A stretch of DNA of 64,000 nt from Neostethus bicornis (Eukaryota; Chordata; Actinopteri; Atheriniformes; Phallostethidae), in assembly GCA_902685375.1 (NCBI GenBank), contig LR738556.1, positions 5,097,231 to 5,161,230 of the forward strand. The letters run 5' to 3'. A program made the translations under genes and the position numbers. The notes beneath the pieces were generated by a model. That model searched no databases, had not been told where the DNA came from, and saw nothing but the letters and a program-made list of their open reading frames with translations. Below, in pieces: positions 1-11,640 of this stretch; position 1 is the stretch's first letter; every line of letters begins with the position of its first letter.

Positions 1-2600
1 ATAGTTACAGCTAAATAGGATATGTCTAATCAGTGCCACGTGAAGGGACGTTAGACCTAAAATGAAATTTAATGAGAATAAAGAAAATATGAGTACAAAA
101 AAACATTTATTCCGTTTCACTTCCATTTTCAACACTTTAAATCCCCTCCTCCGTTTGCTCCAGCTACGTTCCGGCCAATCGGCACGAGGTCAAAACAACG
201 TAAATGTGGTTTAAGCCTGCAAACACAGTGTGAAGCGCATCAAGTTAGCATACTCTTGTTTTGCGTTTGCATAAAATGGCATGAAGGGATTGAGGGTGAG
301 CAGAGCGCTCCTATTAAGACCATGTCCACATGTAGCTGGGTATTTTTGAAAACGTATATCCGCTGTCCTCTGTTTTAGAAAAACTCTTGCAAACACACAT
401 AACCGTTTTCAATATAGCCGCATCCACACAAACTTGTATAAAAACTCTTCTGAGTGTGGTTATAAGCATGCCAGACCAGTAGTGGGCAGTATTTATTCAA
501 ACGTAAGCTCTGAGCTAGGAAGGCTTACGTTATGGATAATACCCGACAGCAACTTATTTATCCTCCTTTGCTCCTCGGCAAGAATAAAGAGCAGTTGAGA
601 GTGAAAAAAAGAAGCAAAAAAACAGCGTTTTTTTTTTTTTTTTTTTTTAGAGGATCCATACTACCCACTTTCTGATATTAAAAACAAGGACGCACACAAA
701 TTACGTTCATGCATTAATTGTTGCAGTTAGTGACCTTTAAAAATGCAAAATGTCAGTTATGCATGCAAACTCAAAACCGGAGTTTTCCAAAATTTTCCCT
801 TTGGTTGGGAATTTTCAAAAACGACGGTTTCGAGGGAAAAAAAACTTCGGGTTTGTGTGGATGACACGCCAAAACAGATAAAAATATATTCGCTCCACCA
901 GATACCCGGCTACATGTGGATAGGGCCTAAAACACTTCTTGCTTTGTTAGAATGTGGGCGTGGTGGAGAACAAAATCCACGGCCAGTAATAACCTTGCAT
1001 TTGCGAAGTGTCCAAATATTGAATGGGAGAGTTTGCATATCACACAAGCATGCACGAATAAAAACAGAAAAACATTTTATGTATGTTTTTTATGAGGCAA
1101 ACAGCATTCAAACAATGTAGAAACCCCCAAAAGGTCGATTTTACATCCTTATTTCAGGTTTTATGTATTTTATAACAATAATGTGTTGGTAAAATGTGCG
1201 TTCTGGAATCAATTATTAGCTTTAGATGCCGTTTGATTGCAATTTATTATCTTTAATAACGAAGTTAAAGTTCTTGTCAGAAGGTGGGATTGACCTACTT
1301 TTTTCTCATGCTCTTATTACATTAATAGCCCCACCCTGAATATGTTTAAAACTAATATTTGTCTTTTGCTTTCTGTTTTATGTCCTTGACATGCAGCCAA
1401 CTGTCTGACTTACCACCCTTAAAGAACCAGATGAACGTTCACCAGAAGTTCTGCAGAACTTTTGATCATTTTCTGATGCAAACTTTAACTTTTGCTGTTT
1501 TTTTTTCTATAAATCCATCGACTCTTCAGTTTCTCAAACTACCTACTAAAATCCATCTGTTGCTGTAGTCATGCAAACTGTCCTGCAGACTGTCAGACGC
1601 ACTCCCCTCCTCCCTCCTGTACCCGTTTCATCTGTCACACATAGCTCAACACACACACATTGCATGGTGGAGATATAAAGTAACAAATGGACGCAGTGCA
1701 GAAATAGAAGCTTCGTCACTTCATCAGAACTCTGAAATTAAAGCATCACGCTAAGTTTCTCACCTCTGAAAGTTATGGACTCTTCTTTTTCTCTTCTTGT
1801 GTTTCTTTTTAAAACTTTTTCCTCCTCTCTGTCTCTCTCACAGTTGTCTCCTGTCTGGGTTGTCTTCTTTACACTCCTCCTCACCCTCTCCGACGTTGCT
1901 TTTCCATTCGTTCCTCACAGAGCTGCTCCCGTTCTTTCCCTTTCTTTGGCCTGCTGTTTGTGTCAGATGAGTTGGCTTCTTTTTCTTTCTCTTCTTCCCT
2001 CCCTTTTTTTTTTCTCCCTCCCCTAAAAGAAAAAAAAAAACTCCTTCACCTCCTCTCCCTCCCCACCACAGCTGTGGGGAAGTTATTCTCTTGTTCTTTG
2101 TGTGTCTGTTTTGTCTTTCCTGTTAATCAAGTGTGTCATGAGACAGTTTTGGTGTTTTTGTGTGTGATGGTAGCTGAGTCACCCAAACCGGGTTAGTTAA
2201 TGTGTGTCAATGTGTAATTATCTTCTCTTCTTTTTTTTTTTTTTTACTACCCCCTCCCCTTTTCTTACCACATTCCCCTGGGATAGTTCGAAGAGTCTCC
2301 CTCGAAAGCTGGAGGACACATCCGGTGTGTGTGTTAAAAGCAGGGCTGTTTTGAAGTCAAAGACCCCCTAGAGACAAACATATCATTGCCTTCATGACAT
2401 CATGTAACATTGAACTTGTGAAACTTTGCCTTGTCAGGACATGCCGTCTAAATAACCTTACAACTCTAACCGGCTCTTGTGAATCAGAAATTCTGAGTTT
2501 CTGATCCTATAATCAAATCTGGAACAACAGGGTCCTATTGTTTTATTATGGTGTTCACACAGGGACACCGTGTCAGTACACCTTCAAGAACAAGCTAAAG
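1..2600. other. Non-coding stretch without a recognised gene
   Basis: I see no conserved protein here. It contains a T run at about 630-648, CT-rich low-complexity DNA at about 1590-1640 and 1775-2080, and a further T-rich patch at about 2228-2250. Short open frames over the CT-rich part are compositional artefacts. Confidence 0.6.
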
Positions 2601-2610
2601 ATGAGCCTTT

Positions 2611-2700
2611 ACTTTGTAGACCACATTAGTTCAAATGCACTCAAACTAAACACAAAACAAACACAGCCCCTCTGTGGCTTATACATGCACCATTTTAAAC
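2611..2700. repeat. 90-bp repeat, copy 1 (copy 2 at 4500-4588)
   Basis: Both copies contain AGACCACATTA(G/C)TTCAAATGC and the A/C-rich core that follows, ending in the ACCATTTTAAA motif. Copy 2 has a small internal duplication of GTGGCACCATT. Either a small segmental duplication or ends of an unrecognised element. Confidence 0.55.
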
Positions 2701-2889
2701 AAAAACTATCCTAAAAGGCTGAGCAAACCAGTATGTTTGGTGTGTTTAGATGAAACATCTCATTACACAAAAATATTATATTTATCTTGTGAATTTTTTT
2801 AAATTAGATAGATAAAAACTTTATTAATCTCCCACAGGAGAAATTCTGGTGTCCAGCAGCAACAGAAATCCCACAAGCTGTACCATTCC

Positions 2890-3465
2890 ATTCCGTTCCG
2901 TTCCGTCATCTTCCGCTTGTTCCGGGGTCGGGTAGCGGGGGCAACAGCCTCAAACGGTTAGCCCAGGCTTATCTCACCCCGGCTGCATCCTCCAGCTCAC
3001 CCGGAAAGATCCCATGTCGTTCCCCGGTCAGCTGTGAGAAAAAGTCTCTCCAGCAGGTCCGGGGTCTGCCCCTTGGTCTCCTCCTGGTGGGACGTGCCCA
3101 AAACACCGCGTGTGCGAGGCGCTCAGGGGGCATCCTGACCAGATGCCTGAACCACCCCATCTGGCTCCTCTCGACCTGGAGGAGGAGCGGCTCGACACCG
3201 AACTCCTCCCGGATGGCAGAGCTCCTCACCCGATCTCTGAGTGAGAGCCCAGCCACCCTGCGGAGGAAGCTCATTTCGGCCACTTGTACCCGCGATGTCA
3301 TTCTTTCGGTCACCACCCACAGCTGGTGACCATAGGTGAGGGTTGGAACGTAGATCGACTTGTAAATCGAGAGCTTTGCTTTACGGCTCAGCTCTCTCTT
3401 TACCACGACGGACCGATGCAGCGTCCTAATTATTGCTGATGCAATAACTAGGACGCTGTTATTAA
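2890..3465 (-). mobile_element. LINE family A, 5'-truncated copy
   Basis: Minus-strand translation gives the C-terminal part of a non-LTR retrotransposon polyprotein: AKLSIYKSIYVPTLTYGHQL, MSFLRRVAGLSLRDRVRSSA and RRRPRGRPRTCWRD. The 3' tail is a short run of GGAAC/GGAAT units, as in the other copies of this family. The element resembles RTE-like teleost LINEs, but the clade is not certain. It is decayed upstream of 3430. Confidence 0.8.
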
Positions 3466-3629
3466 AAACGAGCACTTTTAATTATGCTCGTTTTCTTTAT
3501 ATTTCATCTCAATATTTGCACAGAAATACATTTTAAAGTGATTTTAACAGTAAAGAATAATTTCAATAATTTGATCTGAAGTTTATAATTTTTAAAAAAG
3601 AAAAATAAACCTTTCTCTCTGAGCAAGAA

Positions 3630-3850
3630 CCTGGCCAATGTGTGGAGGGAACTCCTCTCAGCTCTTTGTATTTGGAATCGTCTTGCATCCCACTGTCTCT
3701 TCACCACGATGGACTGATGTAGTGTCCTAATTATAGCAGACAGTTCATCAATCTGTCTCATGATCTCCTGCTCCATCCTTCTCTCACTAGTACATAAGAC
3801 CCCAAGATACTAAAACTCTTTCAATTGGGGTAGGAGCCCATAGGGGCACT
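3630..3850 (-). mobile_element. LINE family A, diverged fragment
   Basis: It holds the same landmarks as the nearby copy (a CACCACGATGGACTGATG-type block and an AAGACCCCAAGATACTAAAA block) but with many changes and no open frame. Either an older separate insertion or the displaced 5' part of the 2890-3465 copy. Confidence 0.6.
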
Positions 3851-4599
3851 CTACCATTTTTTGGTCAAACATTCTGGTCCCAGATTTGATTTTGACTCGA
3901 AAATCAGTGTCAAATTCTAATCTAATTTTTGAGCAAGACTTTTTTTTTCAAACAAATTTGCAAAATTGAAATGAAAAAAACTTGTGATAGTTAAACAAAC
4001 ATCTTTTTAGAATTAAACACAGACATGTTTTGTGTGTTTGTAAAAATTTGCGACGCATTTGAGTCATTTAGTAAAAAATTTTCTTAAAATAGAATGATGA
4101 ACAGACGTACTGTTCTCATAACTAACTGCAAAAGCAATAACATTCTGTACATTTTACTGCAACATTGCCAAACTAGAGTGAAACCCGAGCTGTCTTGTCT
4201 GCACGACAAACGGCTCAGCACTGAAAATATTTTAAGCACAACTAACTAAAAAGTATAGTCAAACATTTGTAGATCATTTATCTTAAATAAGTTGATTAAA
4301 TTGTATCAAGTAAGTATTTTAATTCAAACTTTTGAATGAATGAAGTCAAAGTAGAAACTAGAATGCGCTGTTTTAGATAAACAGCTTCTTGATGTTTTGC
4401 TACCACCTGGTTAAGCTGTTGGGCTAAAAAAAGTTGAAAATGGGTCAATGGTTTTCAATCATGCCCAGCGCCAACCACGCATTGGTAGAGTGGAGCTCTA
4501 CTTTTTAGACCACATTACTTCAAATGCACCCAAACTAAACACAAAACAAACACAGCCACTCTGTGGCACCATTGTGGCACCATTTTAAATTACGCATAA

Positions 4600-5835
4600 G
4601 CATAAAAAACCTACAAAACCAACGAAAAAAATTTTTTTACTGTGAAAGTAGAGAGAATGTTTTGAGCTACACGAGAAAATATTTTTAGGTGTAACAGAAT
4701 TTAATTAACAGCAGTTTAAAAATGACTTAATTTTTTTTCAGGCGCTCTCAAAATTGCATTGAAGTGAATGAATACCCGACTTACAGACGCGCTGTAGCAA
4801 GAAAACTGACGCATAAATCACCTTTTTTTTCAGTACCATTTGAAGAGGACAAACTTTTCTATGTTTTGATGCCAAATTTGTGGCTTTAGGATACAAATTG
4901 ATGGAGCTATGGATTTTTTATTTTTTACTTCTGGATCAAATGCCCCCTCTCTGTTTTGGTTGACCGAGGGGCTTTTTTTATACACTTTTTCCATTTTTAC
5001 TCTCTTTTCAAACAGTCATATCTCAAAAAGTGTTTAACTTATTGCAGTTATATTTGAGAAAGTTACAGACTAAGTTGTTGTGAGTATTTTAAGGGAAAAA
5101 TTATGTTTCTAGCTAAAACTATGCTTGAGACATTAAGGTTTGAAGAGCATAAAGATTTTTGGAGAAGAAGCCCAAACTTCATTTGTGTTTAAGATGCAAA
5201 AAAAATCACTAAAACTTAATGTTTCAAAAACACAGCAAAAATTCACAAATTTAAATACGATCCAACCAATCCTGATAAAGTCAATTGGTTTGAGACCAAA
5301 TCATCCAATTAGTTGCTGCTGCTAAGACTGAACAGGTGCCAAAAAGGGGCAGAAAAAGGGCAAAAAAACCAGTAAAACCATACTTGATGCTTTTCAAGGC
5401 ATCAAACAATAACTAGATGTGAAGCTGTTTTTACAAAACAGATGGGTGAATGCCATTCTGCTTTCATTTTAAACTGTAATACCTTTCAGCTGAAAAAATA
5501 GACTGTAGTGCCTTTCTGCTGAAAGTATAAATTGCAATGCCAAAAGGCTTTTTAAAAAAATAGTTGAAAAAGCTGGGCATTGCTTCTTTTTTTATAGCAA
5601 TCCATCATATCCGATACCAACAAGAGTGGAAAATACAGAATTATAGCTGTCTCCCAAGCAAGAGAGTCCCAGCTTATCCACCCATATCCATTTAGAGTAG
5701 CAGATTTGCAAACAACTTTTTGAATGTGAGGAATGATAAAGCAGGTAAATGTAAGTTAACACTGAATGAGAACCAGTCAGAAGATAATGAACCTCACTAT
5801 TTCAGGTTACAGAGCCACACATTGGAAAGGTGCAT
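4600..5835. other. A/T-rich stretch without recognised features
   Basis: AT-rich DNA with short homopolymers. I see no coding exon, RNA gene or clear repeat in it. Confidence 0.5.
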
Positions 5836-5837
5836 AT

Positions 5838-6138
5838 TGTCATGACCCCCTCGCCTGCCGCCAGAGGGAGCCCTGGACCTTCCTCTCCCTCCTGGATTCC
5901 AGCCTTATCCTGAACACCTGGGTGATTAGCCTGGTACCAATCACGACCAGAACTTCCTGGCTGCATGACCATATGTTTAATTTTTTAACTGTTATATCAT
6001 TAGATCCTGAGTTAATCCTGTGCCGTTTGCCTTACAGCTTTACTGGACTTTTTGTTTTGCTGGATTTTTGGTTAAATAAATCCTTTTTTGATTTCCTGCA
6101 TTTGGAGCCTCCTCCTTCCACATTCCCATATCTTGACA
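5838..6138 (+). mobile_element. Probable solo LTR, copy 1
   Basis: About 301 bp beginning TGTCATGACC and ending TTGACA. It shares the blocks CCAGAGGGAGCCCTGGACCT and CCTCCTCCTTCCACAT with the copy at 26822-27171. The flanks are CATAT on the left and CATCT on the right, a one-mismatch 5-bp target duplication. TG...CA ends and lack of internal coding sequence suggest a solo LTR; strand is arbitrary. Confidence 0.6.
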
Positions 6139-6524
6139 CATCTTCAGAAACAACAGTATCTCTTGTTATCAAAAGTTAGTATTGATGAAAAATGATTTAT
6201 TTCTGAAGGAAACTAATGGTGAAATCTGACTAGTTGACTGTTTGAAAGTGTTATTTTTATTTTAAACAGGAAAGCCTATGATTCTTTATAATTGACGTTA
6301 ACAACTGACTAAGTAAGGGCTTTCTTCTCCAAAGTTCTTAAAAATTTATGTAAAATATGTTTAAGTGAATATGACGTTGCTGTCAACTCATGTAAACAAT
6401 TGCAATTTTAAGATCTGTAGTTGAGAATGTTCTGATAAATTAAGCAGAATTTAAGGGCAATGAATTTTTTTATTTTCTTTGTCTTTTAAGTTTTGTTTTT
6501 TTTTTCCAGTGTGCCCTCCAGGAC

Positions 6525-6612
6525 TGCCAGGGACGGCTTGGGCCCAGTGGGACTTAAACGAAGTTCTCCCGGTCGAAAAACAGTAACTCAACCACAACGC
6601 CAAAACCCCCAA
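6525..6612 (-). repeat. tRNA-like SINE head, fragment
   Basis: On the minus strand a TGGCGTTGTGGTTGAGTT block resembles a tRNA A box and CGTTTAAGTCCCAC a B box at the usual spacing. No intact tRNA cloverleaf was found, so it is called as a decayed SINE head. Confidence 0.4.
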
Positions 6613-7269
6613 GAACTCAATGATAAAATTTTGATGAACAATTTTTTGAAAGTCTTGGTCTAGTTAATCTGAAATTTTTTTAACTTTTTCAACTTTTTGC
6701 TTTAAAAAAATTGTTTTTTGTTTTTTTTATTAAGCTACAGAAATGTCAACTAGGAGGGGACAGCATGCACCGACGCACTCAATATTGAAACATTGTAAAC
6801 TTACAGTAAAACCACCCTAAGTTGTGTTTTTCTTGAAAATATACAAATTTTAATCATTTTAGAAAAATCTTAGCTCTGCGAAGGCACAATAAAAAGGCCT
6901 GATTAAGAAAGTCAATAACGCCCATAAGTGTCTACCCTACACCTATGTTTGTTGTACCGGTCCCAACAGGAGAAATATGTTCACAGTTTAATTAGGATGC
7001 ACGGCTGTATTACTAAGTTTATTTATCAGTGGTTTGGAAGTAAACACAAATTGATCTAGTCACAGCATTGTCACCAGGATGAAAATCCTCTGAATCATTA
7101 TGCTTATAATTCTTACTTTCGGAATCCAGAGCACCCTCTCCATTCTTCTCTAACAGTCAGACATCATTACTGTTTTCACTGGAAAGGTTTTCCTGGACTA
7201 GTCTGCGGAGGGCCTTTTTTTCCTAAGTGTTTAAAGTCTATCTAAAGTTATCAAGTAATTTTCACAGTA

Positions 7270-8100
7270 ACGTAGACAACAGCTATGTTTGGCAGGAGGT
7301 TCTGGTCCAAATGGACCGGAGCCTCGTGCCCAAGGAGAGTCGTTCAAAAAGTCCATGTCCAGGGTGGGAAGGGTCAGCTGCTATCTGATCTGTACGCCCC
7401 CGAGTCCTGGAGACATACAGGTCATGGATAGATGGAAGGCTGCAGCCGATCACCTTGTGTGCGGAGCGCACAATGCGCTGCAGTCTATGTTTGTCCCTGG
7501 CTGTGGCTCCAGCGTACCACACGGTGATGGAGGAGGTGAGGATGGTCTCGATGATGGCTGTGTAAAACTGCACCAACATCAGGGCAGGCAGCTTGGCTTT
7601 CTTCGTCCTCTGCTGGGTCTTTTTGATCAGGAAGCTTATGGACGACTCCCACGTTAGGTCCTGTGTGATGGTGGTGCCAAGAAAGAGTCTACAGTGGTGA
7701 TGGGGGAGTCTGTCAGTGCAAGGGGGGAATGGATGCTGTGACTTTCCTAAAGTCCACGATCATCTCTTATGTCTTCTGAACGTTGAGCTCCAGGTTATTG
7801 TTGCAGCACCAGGACACCAGCCGGTCTACCTCCATCCTGTAGGCCAACTCATCACCATCAGAGATGAGCCCGATGACGAGGGTGTCATCCACAAACTTGA
7901 TCAGTTTGACTGGGTCATGGCTGGAGGTGCAGCAGTTGGTGTACAGGGTGAAGAGCAGGGGAGAGAGGACACAGCCCGGTAGAGATCTGGTGATGATAGT
8001 CCGAGAGGTGGAGACATTCTTCCCCAGTCGCACGCACTGCCCCCGGTCTGTCAGGAAGTCTGAAATGAATGGCCATGCAGGCTTTCCCCAAAATACACTC
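7270..8100 (-). mobile_element. LINE reverse transcriptase fragment (CR1/L2/Rex1-like)
   Basis: Minus-strand frames encode CVLSPLLFTLYTN, LIKFVDDTLVIGLI (the RT catalytic F-x-D-D motif), CNNNLELNVQKT and, downstream after a frameshift, HRLQRIVRSAHKVIG and DPSHPGHGLFERL. These are typical of the C-terminal half of CR1/L2/Rex1-type non-LTR elements. Frame breaks between about 7580 and 7770 make it a dead copy. Its 5' end is cut at about 8100 by a SINE. Confidence 0.8.
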
Positions 8101-8102
8101 AG

Positions 8103-8375
8103 ATTATGGTAAATGGACTGTACTTGTATAGCGCTTTTCCACCTGTGTCGGCACTCAAAGCGCTTTACAGTGTAGCTCACATTCACCCATTCACATACAC
8201 ATTCATTCCTGATGGGGATGCCTCCATGCAAGGAGCAAACCACCATCAGGAGCAATTGGAGGTTTGGTGTCTTGCTCAAGGACACCTCGGCATGAACTCC
8301 TGGCGGGGGATCGAACCGGCAACCCTCCGGTTACAGGGCGGTCACCCTACTCACTGAGCCATCCTTCCCCTAGAT
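8103..8375 (-). repeat. tRNA-derived SINE
   Basis: On the minus strand it starts with TGGCTCAGTGAGTAGG (A-box-like), then GGTTCGATCC (B box; plus-strand 8308-8317), followed by a SINE body ending in AAGCGCTATACAAGTACAGT. The head lies at the right end, so the SINE points toward lower coordinates. It abuts and truncates the LINE at 7270-8100. Confidence 0.7.
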
Positions 8376-8454
8376 TAAAGATCCCAGTTTCACCCACAGT
8401 CCCAGTTTAAGTTAGACGACCAAAGTTAAGATTGTATTTACGAAAACTTGCTGT

Positions 8455-8640
8455 CATCTATAGTGGTTGGGCTTAGCTCCGCCTACAAACTCAAGTTAGT
8501 TTATATATGTACAACCACTTCTCAGATTCATTCTATCAGATTGAAAGTGACTTTCAGATGGAAGCCGAAATGTCTCGATTTTCAGCTACACTGTTCAAAA
8601 GAACACTTTGAAGCATTTTTTACAACCGTTGTTACCTATA
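8455..8640 (+). mobile_element. Penelope-like element, terminal fragment
   Basis: It contains CAGATTGAAAGTGACTTTC, AGATGGAAGCCGAAATGTCTC and an ACTGTTCAAAAGAACAC block, the same order as in the arms of the Penelope-like element at 15497-16192. Only this end is present. Confidence 0.6.
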
Positions 8641-8649
8641 CACAAAATT

Positions 8650-9700
8650 AAGTTTGACTGCCAAAGTGACAAAACAGAATAGTTTTGTCCAATCTAAAAA
8701 TAGAATTTTTGACCCAAATAAAACCACCAAAGTATATGCACTTGTCGTAGTTGTCGATGCACCTATTATGAAAGTTTGGGAAAGAAAAATTCCAAAGTAA
8801 TTCCAATGGCCAAGTGTCTTCAATCTTTTGGGAATTTTTATAGCCTGTAAATAACCATAAGAGACTTACTTTCTGTGAGGCCACTGTGCAAACCACTGCA
8901 CCACAGCGGAGTCCAGAAAATTATAAACCACCAATGAGGCTGTGTTTGCTAGCTTATCTGCTCGCTGTTCGACTGTCCAATTAGTAGGGGTGAAAATGGT
9001 GGCATTTTGTATGCTGTAGCTTCAAAAAGGCCAGGTCAGTGTCCAGACCCATGGAGAGCAATTCAATATCTAAAGTTTAAACACCATCCACTTTATGTTT
9101 TAGATACGTTGCAGACGCAACGTCTTTACGGAAGTCTTGTGAATCAATTTTTCGAATCATGCGCAATTTGGCACATGTTTGAAGTTTGGCACCAACAATC
9201 TATATCTATTTTGTTCTTTGGTTTTATCGTTGATAGATCATTCTGACTCAATCATTCCATAAGTAGCTTGCGAGCTTTGGCCACCCCAGTGGAACCATCT
9301 TCCTTAATATTTTATTTTTTCAATAAGCCACTAATGTACCACTTTAGCTCTCAAAACTTATAAATCTTTATGGAAGTTCTGTTCTGGAAATGATCTTAGC
9401 ATTTATTTTTTGCAACAAAAGTATTCAAATAGTAGCACAATTAAGACTGACTGAAGCCACACCTGCAAGAAATGCGTCAAAAGTAACCATTGAAACTATA
9501 AATAAAAGGTCCTAGTACTGACCATGCTTACGATCGGCTTGAGTTGCTTCGCATCACATCTATCTTAAATAAGCTAAGAACTGAATTTATTCAAACATTG
9601 TAAGAATTGAAAGGTAAAAACGTTTTTGTTGCCAATTGTTGTGCCATGGAGTTGAAACTAATGTGTTTTATTTCACCTACATTCTGTTGTTCCATTTTAG
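8650..9700. other. Stretch upstream of the Ig gene, nothing recognised
   Basis: No coding exon, repeat family or RNA gene was recognised. It presumably includes the promoter of the Ig gene beginning at 9721; no clear TATA or initiator could be assigned. Confidence 0.45.
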
Positions 9701-9720
9701 ATTAAGTTCTTCAGTCAGTC

Positions 9721-9760
9721 ATGGAACTAAAATTGCCCATTTTCTTTCTCATGTTATGTG
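9721..9760 (+). CDS. Siglec/CD22-like Ig gene, exon 1 (signal peptide)
   Basis: ATG at 9721 opens MELKLPIFFLMLC, a short, basic-then-hydrophobic leader typical of secreted and type I membrane proteins. The donor TGTG|GTGAGT is a strong consensus. It leaves phase 1; the split codon makes Ala with the next exon. An exon of only the leader before an Ig V exon is the standard structure of vertebrate Ig-superfamily receptors. The first intron is 64 bp. Confidence 0.68.
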
Positions 9761-9824
9761 GTGAGTACTTTGTACTTTGTACTTGCTAAAAATGATATGT
9801 ATCTAATGTCCCTTTGTTTTCCAG

Positions 9825-10199
9825 CAATTGGTGATATTCAATCGCAATACAGTGAATGGAAGATATCAGTGCCAACTCATGTTTATGCTGTGGAAGGCTC
9901 ATGTGCTGTTTTTCCTTGCGCTTATAAATATCCTAAAGCAAAGAGACCATTGCCCAGAATGACCGGGTCTTGGTATCAAGACACGGCAACAGTTGCCACT
10001 AGTGCAAACGAATATATATGGGGAAATACAATGAGAGGGCGTTATTGGATTTTGGGAGAAATTTCTGAAGGTAACTGCACTATGGTGGTGGATGACGTCA
10101 GAATGATGGATGTTGGACAATTCCACTTTGGGATAACATCCGCACGGCATAAATGGAGATATTCTTTCACAAGGAACAATGTGTGTCTCCATGTCAGAA
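9825..10199 (+). CDS. Siglec/CD22-like Ig gene, exon 2 (V-type Ig domain)
   Basis: 375 nt, acceptor GTTTTCCAG, donor AGAA|GTGAGT, phase 1 on both sides. It encodes one Ig domain of 124 residues. Cys40 and Cys45 sit in SCAVFPC, with Cys98 in EGNCTMVVDDV, followed by DVGQFHFGIT. The paired early cysteines, the GRYWILGE strand and NCT...DVRMMD recall Siglec V-set domains. In Siglecs the F strand normally carries an arginine that contacts sialic acid (as in YFFR); here that position appears to be Gly (FHFG), so sialic acid binding is doubtful. A divergent lectin-like Ig receptor is the best call; other Ig families remain possible. Confidence 0.66.
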
Positions 10200-10284
10200 G
10201 TGAGTATTAACTAAAAAAAATTATTTTGTTAAAATTTTTACCTATTTAGTCTTTAAAAGTGATAATCTTGTAATTTATTTACAG

Positions 10285-10556
10285 GAACTCCTAAACCTCC
10301 AAGTTTGTTAGTAACAGTGACTGACGAAATAAAAGCTTCCTGCTCTGTTTTTCACTCCTGTCCACTGAATGTTCCTCTTCTTACTTGGAATCAGATTGGA
10401 GACATCGACCAACAAACAACATACCAATCAAATGCACTGTGGAAGACAGAATCACAAATCACTTTATCTTCTGGGTCCTCTTTACCAAACCGGGAAATAA
10501 CCTGCAGAGTTACATATCATGGTGGAAGAAGTGCACAAAGGTCCAAATGGATTTAA
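10285..10556 (+). CDS. Siglec/CD22-like Ig gene, exon 3 (second Ig domain, ends in stop)
   Basis: Acceptor TTTACAG|GA in phase 1; RTPKPPSLLVTV begins a C2-type Ig domain with Cys at SCSVFHSCP and EITCRVTYHGG. The frame ends with TAA at 10554-10556, right where the last strand of a C2 domain would be finishing (SAQRSKWI). No transmembrane, cytoplasmic ITIM or further Ig exon was recognised in the next 600 bp. The product (228 residues in all) is either a short secreted form or a 3'-truncated gene relic; intact frame and splice sites favour recent or continuing function. Confidence 0.6.
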
Positions 10557-10710
10557 AGTCAGTACCACAAAATATTGTCTTGCTCTTGTCAATTCTGTAA
10601 ACACATCTAATTTTAAAATGTTTGATTAAGATTGTCACGGGAAATGCAGATTGGTTTTAGGCTGATAATTTAAACCATGTAATTTGTACAAGTTTGTACT
10701 TGAACATGAA

Positions 10711-10763
10711 CCTCATGTGGTACCAATGGAGTTGGTACCACATGAGGTACCATGTGGTACCAA
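10711..10763. repeat. Perfect 16-bp inverted repeat plus a partial third copy
   Basis: Arms CCTCATGTGGTACCAA (10711-10726) and its exact complement (10732-10747) are separated by TGGAG. A third copy, CATGTGGTACCAA, follows in direct orientation at 10751-10763. The hairpin would be stable in DNA or RNA and lies 155 bp past the Ig gene stop. Confidence 0.9.
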
Positions 10764-11113
10764 CTTTAGTTCTTTCTGAAAAACTTTAGTTCTTTCATGC
10801 AATTCCAACATCCTTAAGATAGTGTTCCCTGTGATTGAAAATAGTCCATAGCTTTTTTTTTTTCTTTTTTAAAGGTACCGATCTTACTAATAATTGAGAA
10901 ACTGTTTTTTGTATAAAAATTTAATCAAATCCTCTGCATTTTTTAGGTATTTCTTTTACTGACACTAATGTCGCCAAATAATGAATGGGATTCACACTAG
11001 ATTTTTAAATCATCAACGTGGCTGGAATAAAAAGAATAAAACCTGTACTTGGTCTAAATCTTTACAGGAGGTTTTTGTTTTAATTTTCTTGCTATTTTTG
11101 TTGATCCATTCAT

Positions 11114-11640
11114 TTGACTTCTACGAGATTTGTTTCATCTTCTGAACCGCGTTTTTCTAACAAAGTCGCAGGGGGATGGAACCTGTCCCAACTGATTTTA
11201 GGCAAGAGGAATGGTAAGCCTCAAAAAGGTCGCCAGCCTGTCACAGGGCTACACACACAGTCATACCTAAGGGCAATTTTCATAGCGGTAAATAACATGC
11301 ACGCTAATGGAGAGCAAGAGAAAACCACATAATCTGGGGAGAAGAAGAAAAAATTATACTTTAATCATCCATCAAAGGGTTTACTGCCTAAAGCTTCCAT
11401 GACAGCGCCAATGGTGGGAGAAACAGGGTGTTAAGTGTCTTCCCCAAGGACACCTAGACATGACCTGAACTTCCAGTCCAAGGTTGAATATTCTACCATT
11501 GCACCATCACCTCCTTCTTACAGGCAAACTTCACACACAAAGGACAGTGTTCCAAGCCCCATCCCATCTGGGACTTGAACCCACAACCTTCTTACTGTGA
11601 GGCCCTTTTGCTAACCACTGCGCCACCAACTGCAGTAATT
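11114..11640 (-). repeat. SINE family C interrupted by SINE family D
   Basis: Family C pieces lie at 11114-11340 and about 11519-11640; the tRNA-like head of C is at the right end (minus strand TGGCGCAGTGGTTAGCA and GGTTCAAGTCC, excellent A and B boxes). Between them, about 11345-11515, lies a family D sequence (GCGCCAATGGTGGGAGAAAC, GTGTCTTCCCCAAGGACACC). Uninterrupted C copies, e.g. 27640-27965, confirm the nesting. Confidence 0.65.

Noticed and set aside
1775..2196. Ser/Leu/Phe-rich open frames in CT-rich DNA
   Set aside because: Low-complexity composition explains the lack of stops; no domain, signal or splice structure supports a gene.
8103..8375. A functional tRNA gene
   Set aside because: Only A and B box similarity; no cloverleaf, and the sequence continues into a SINE body.
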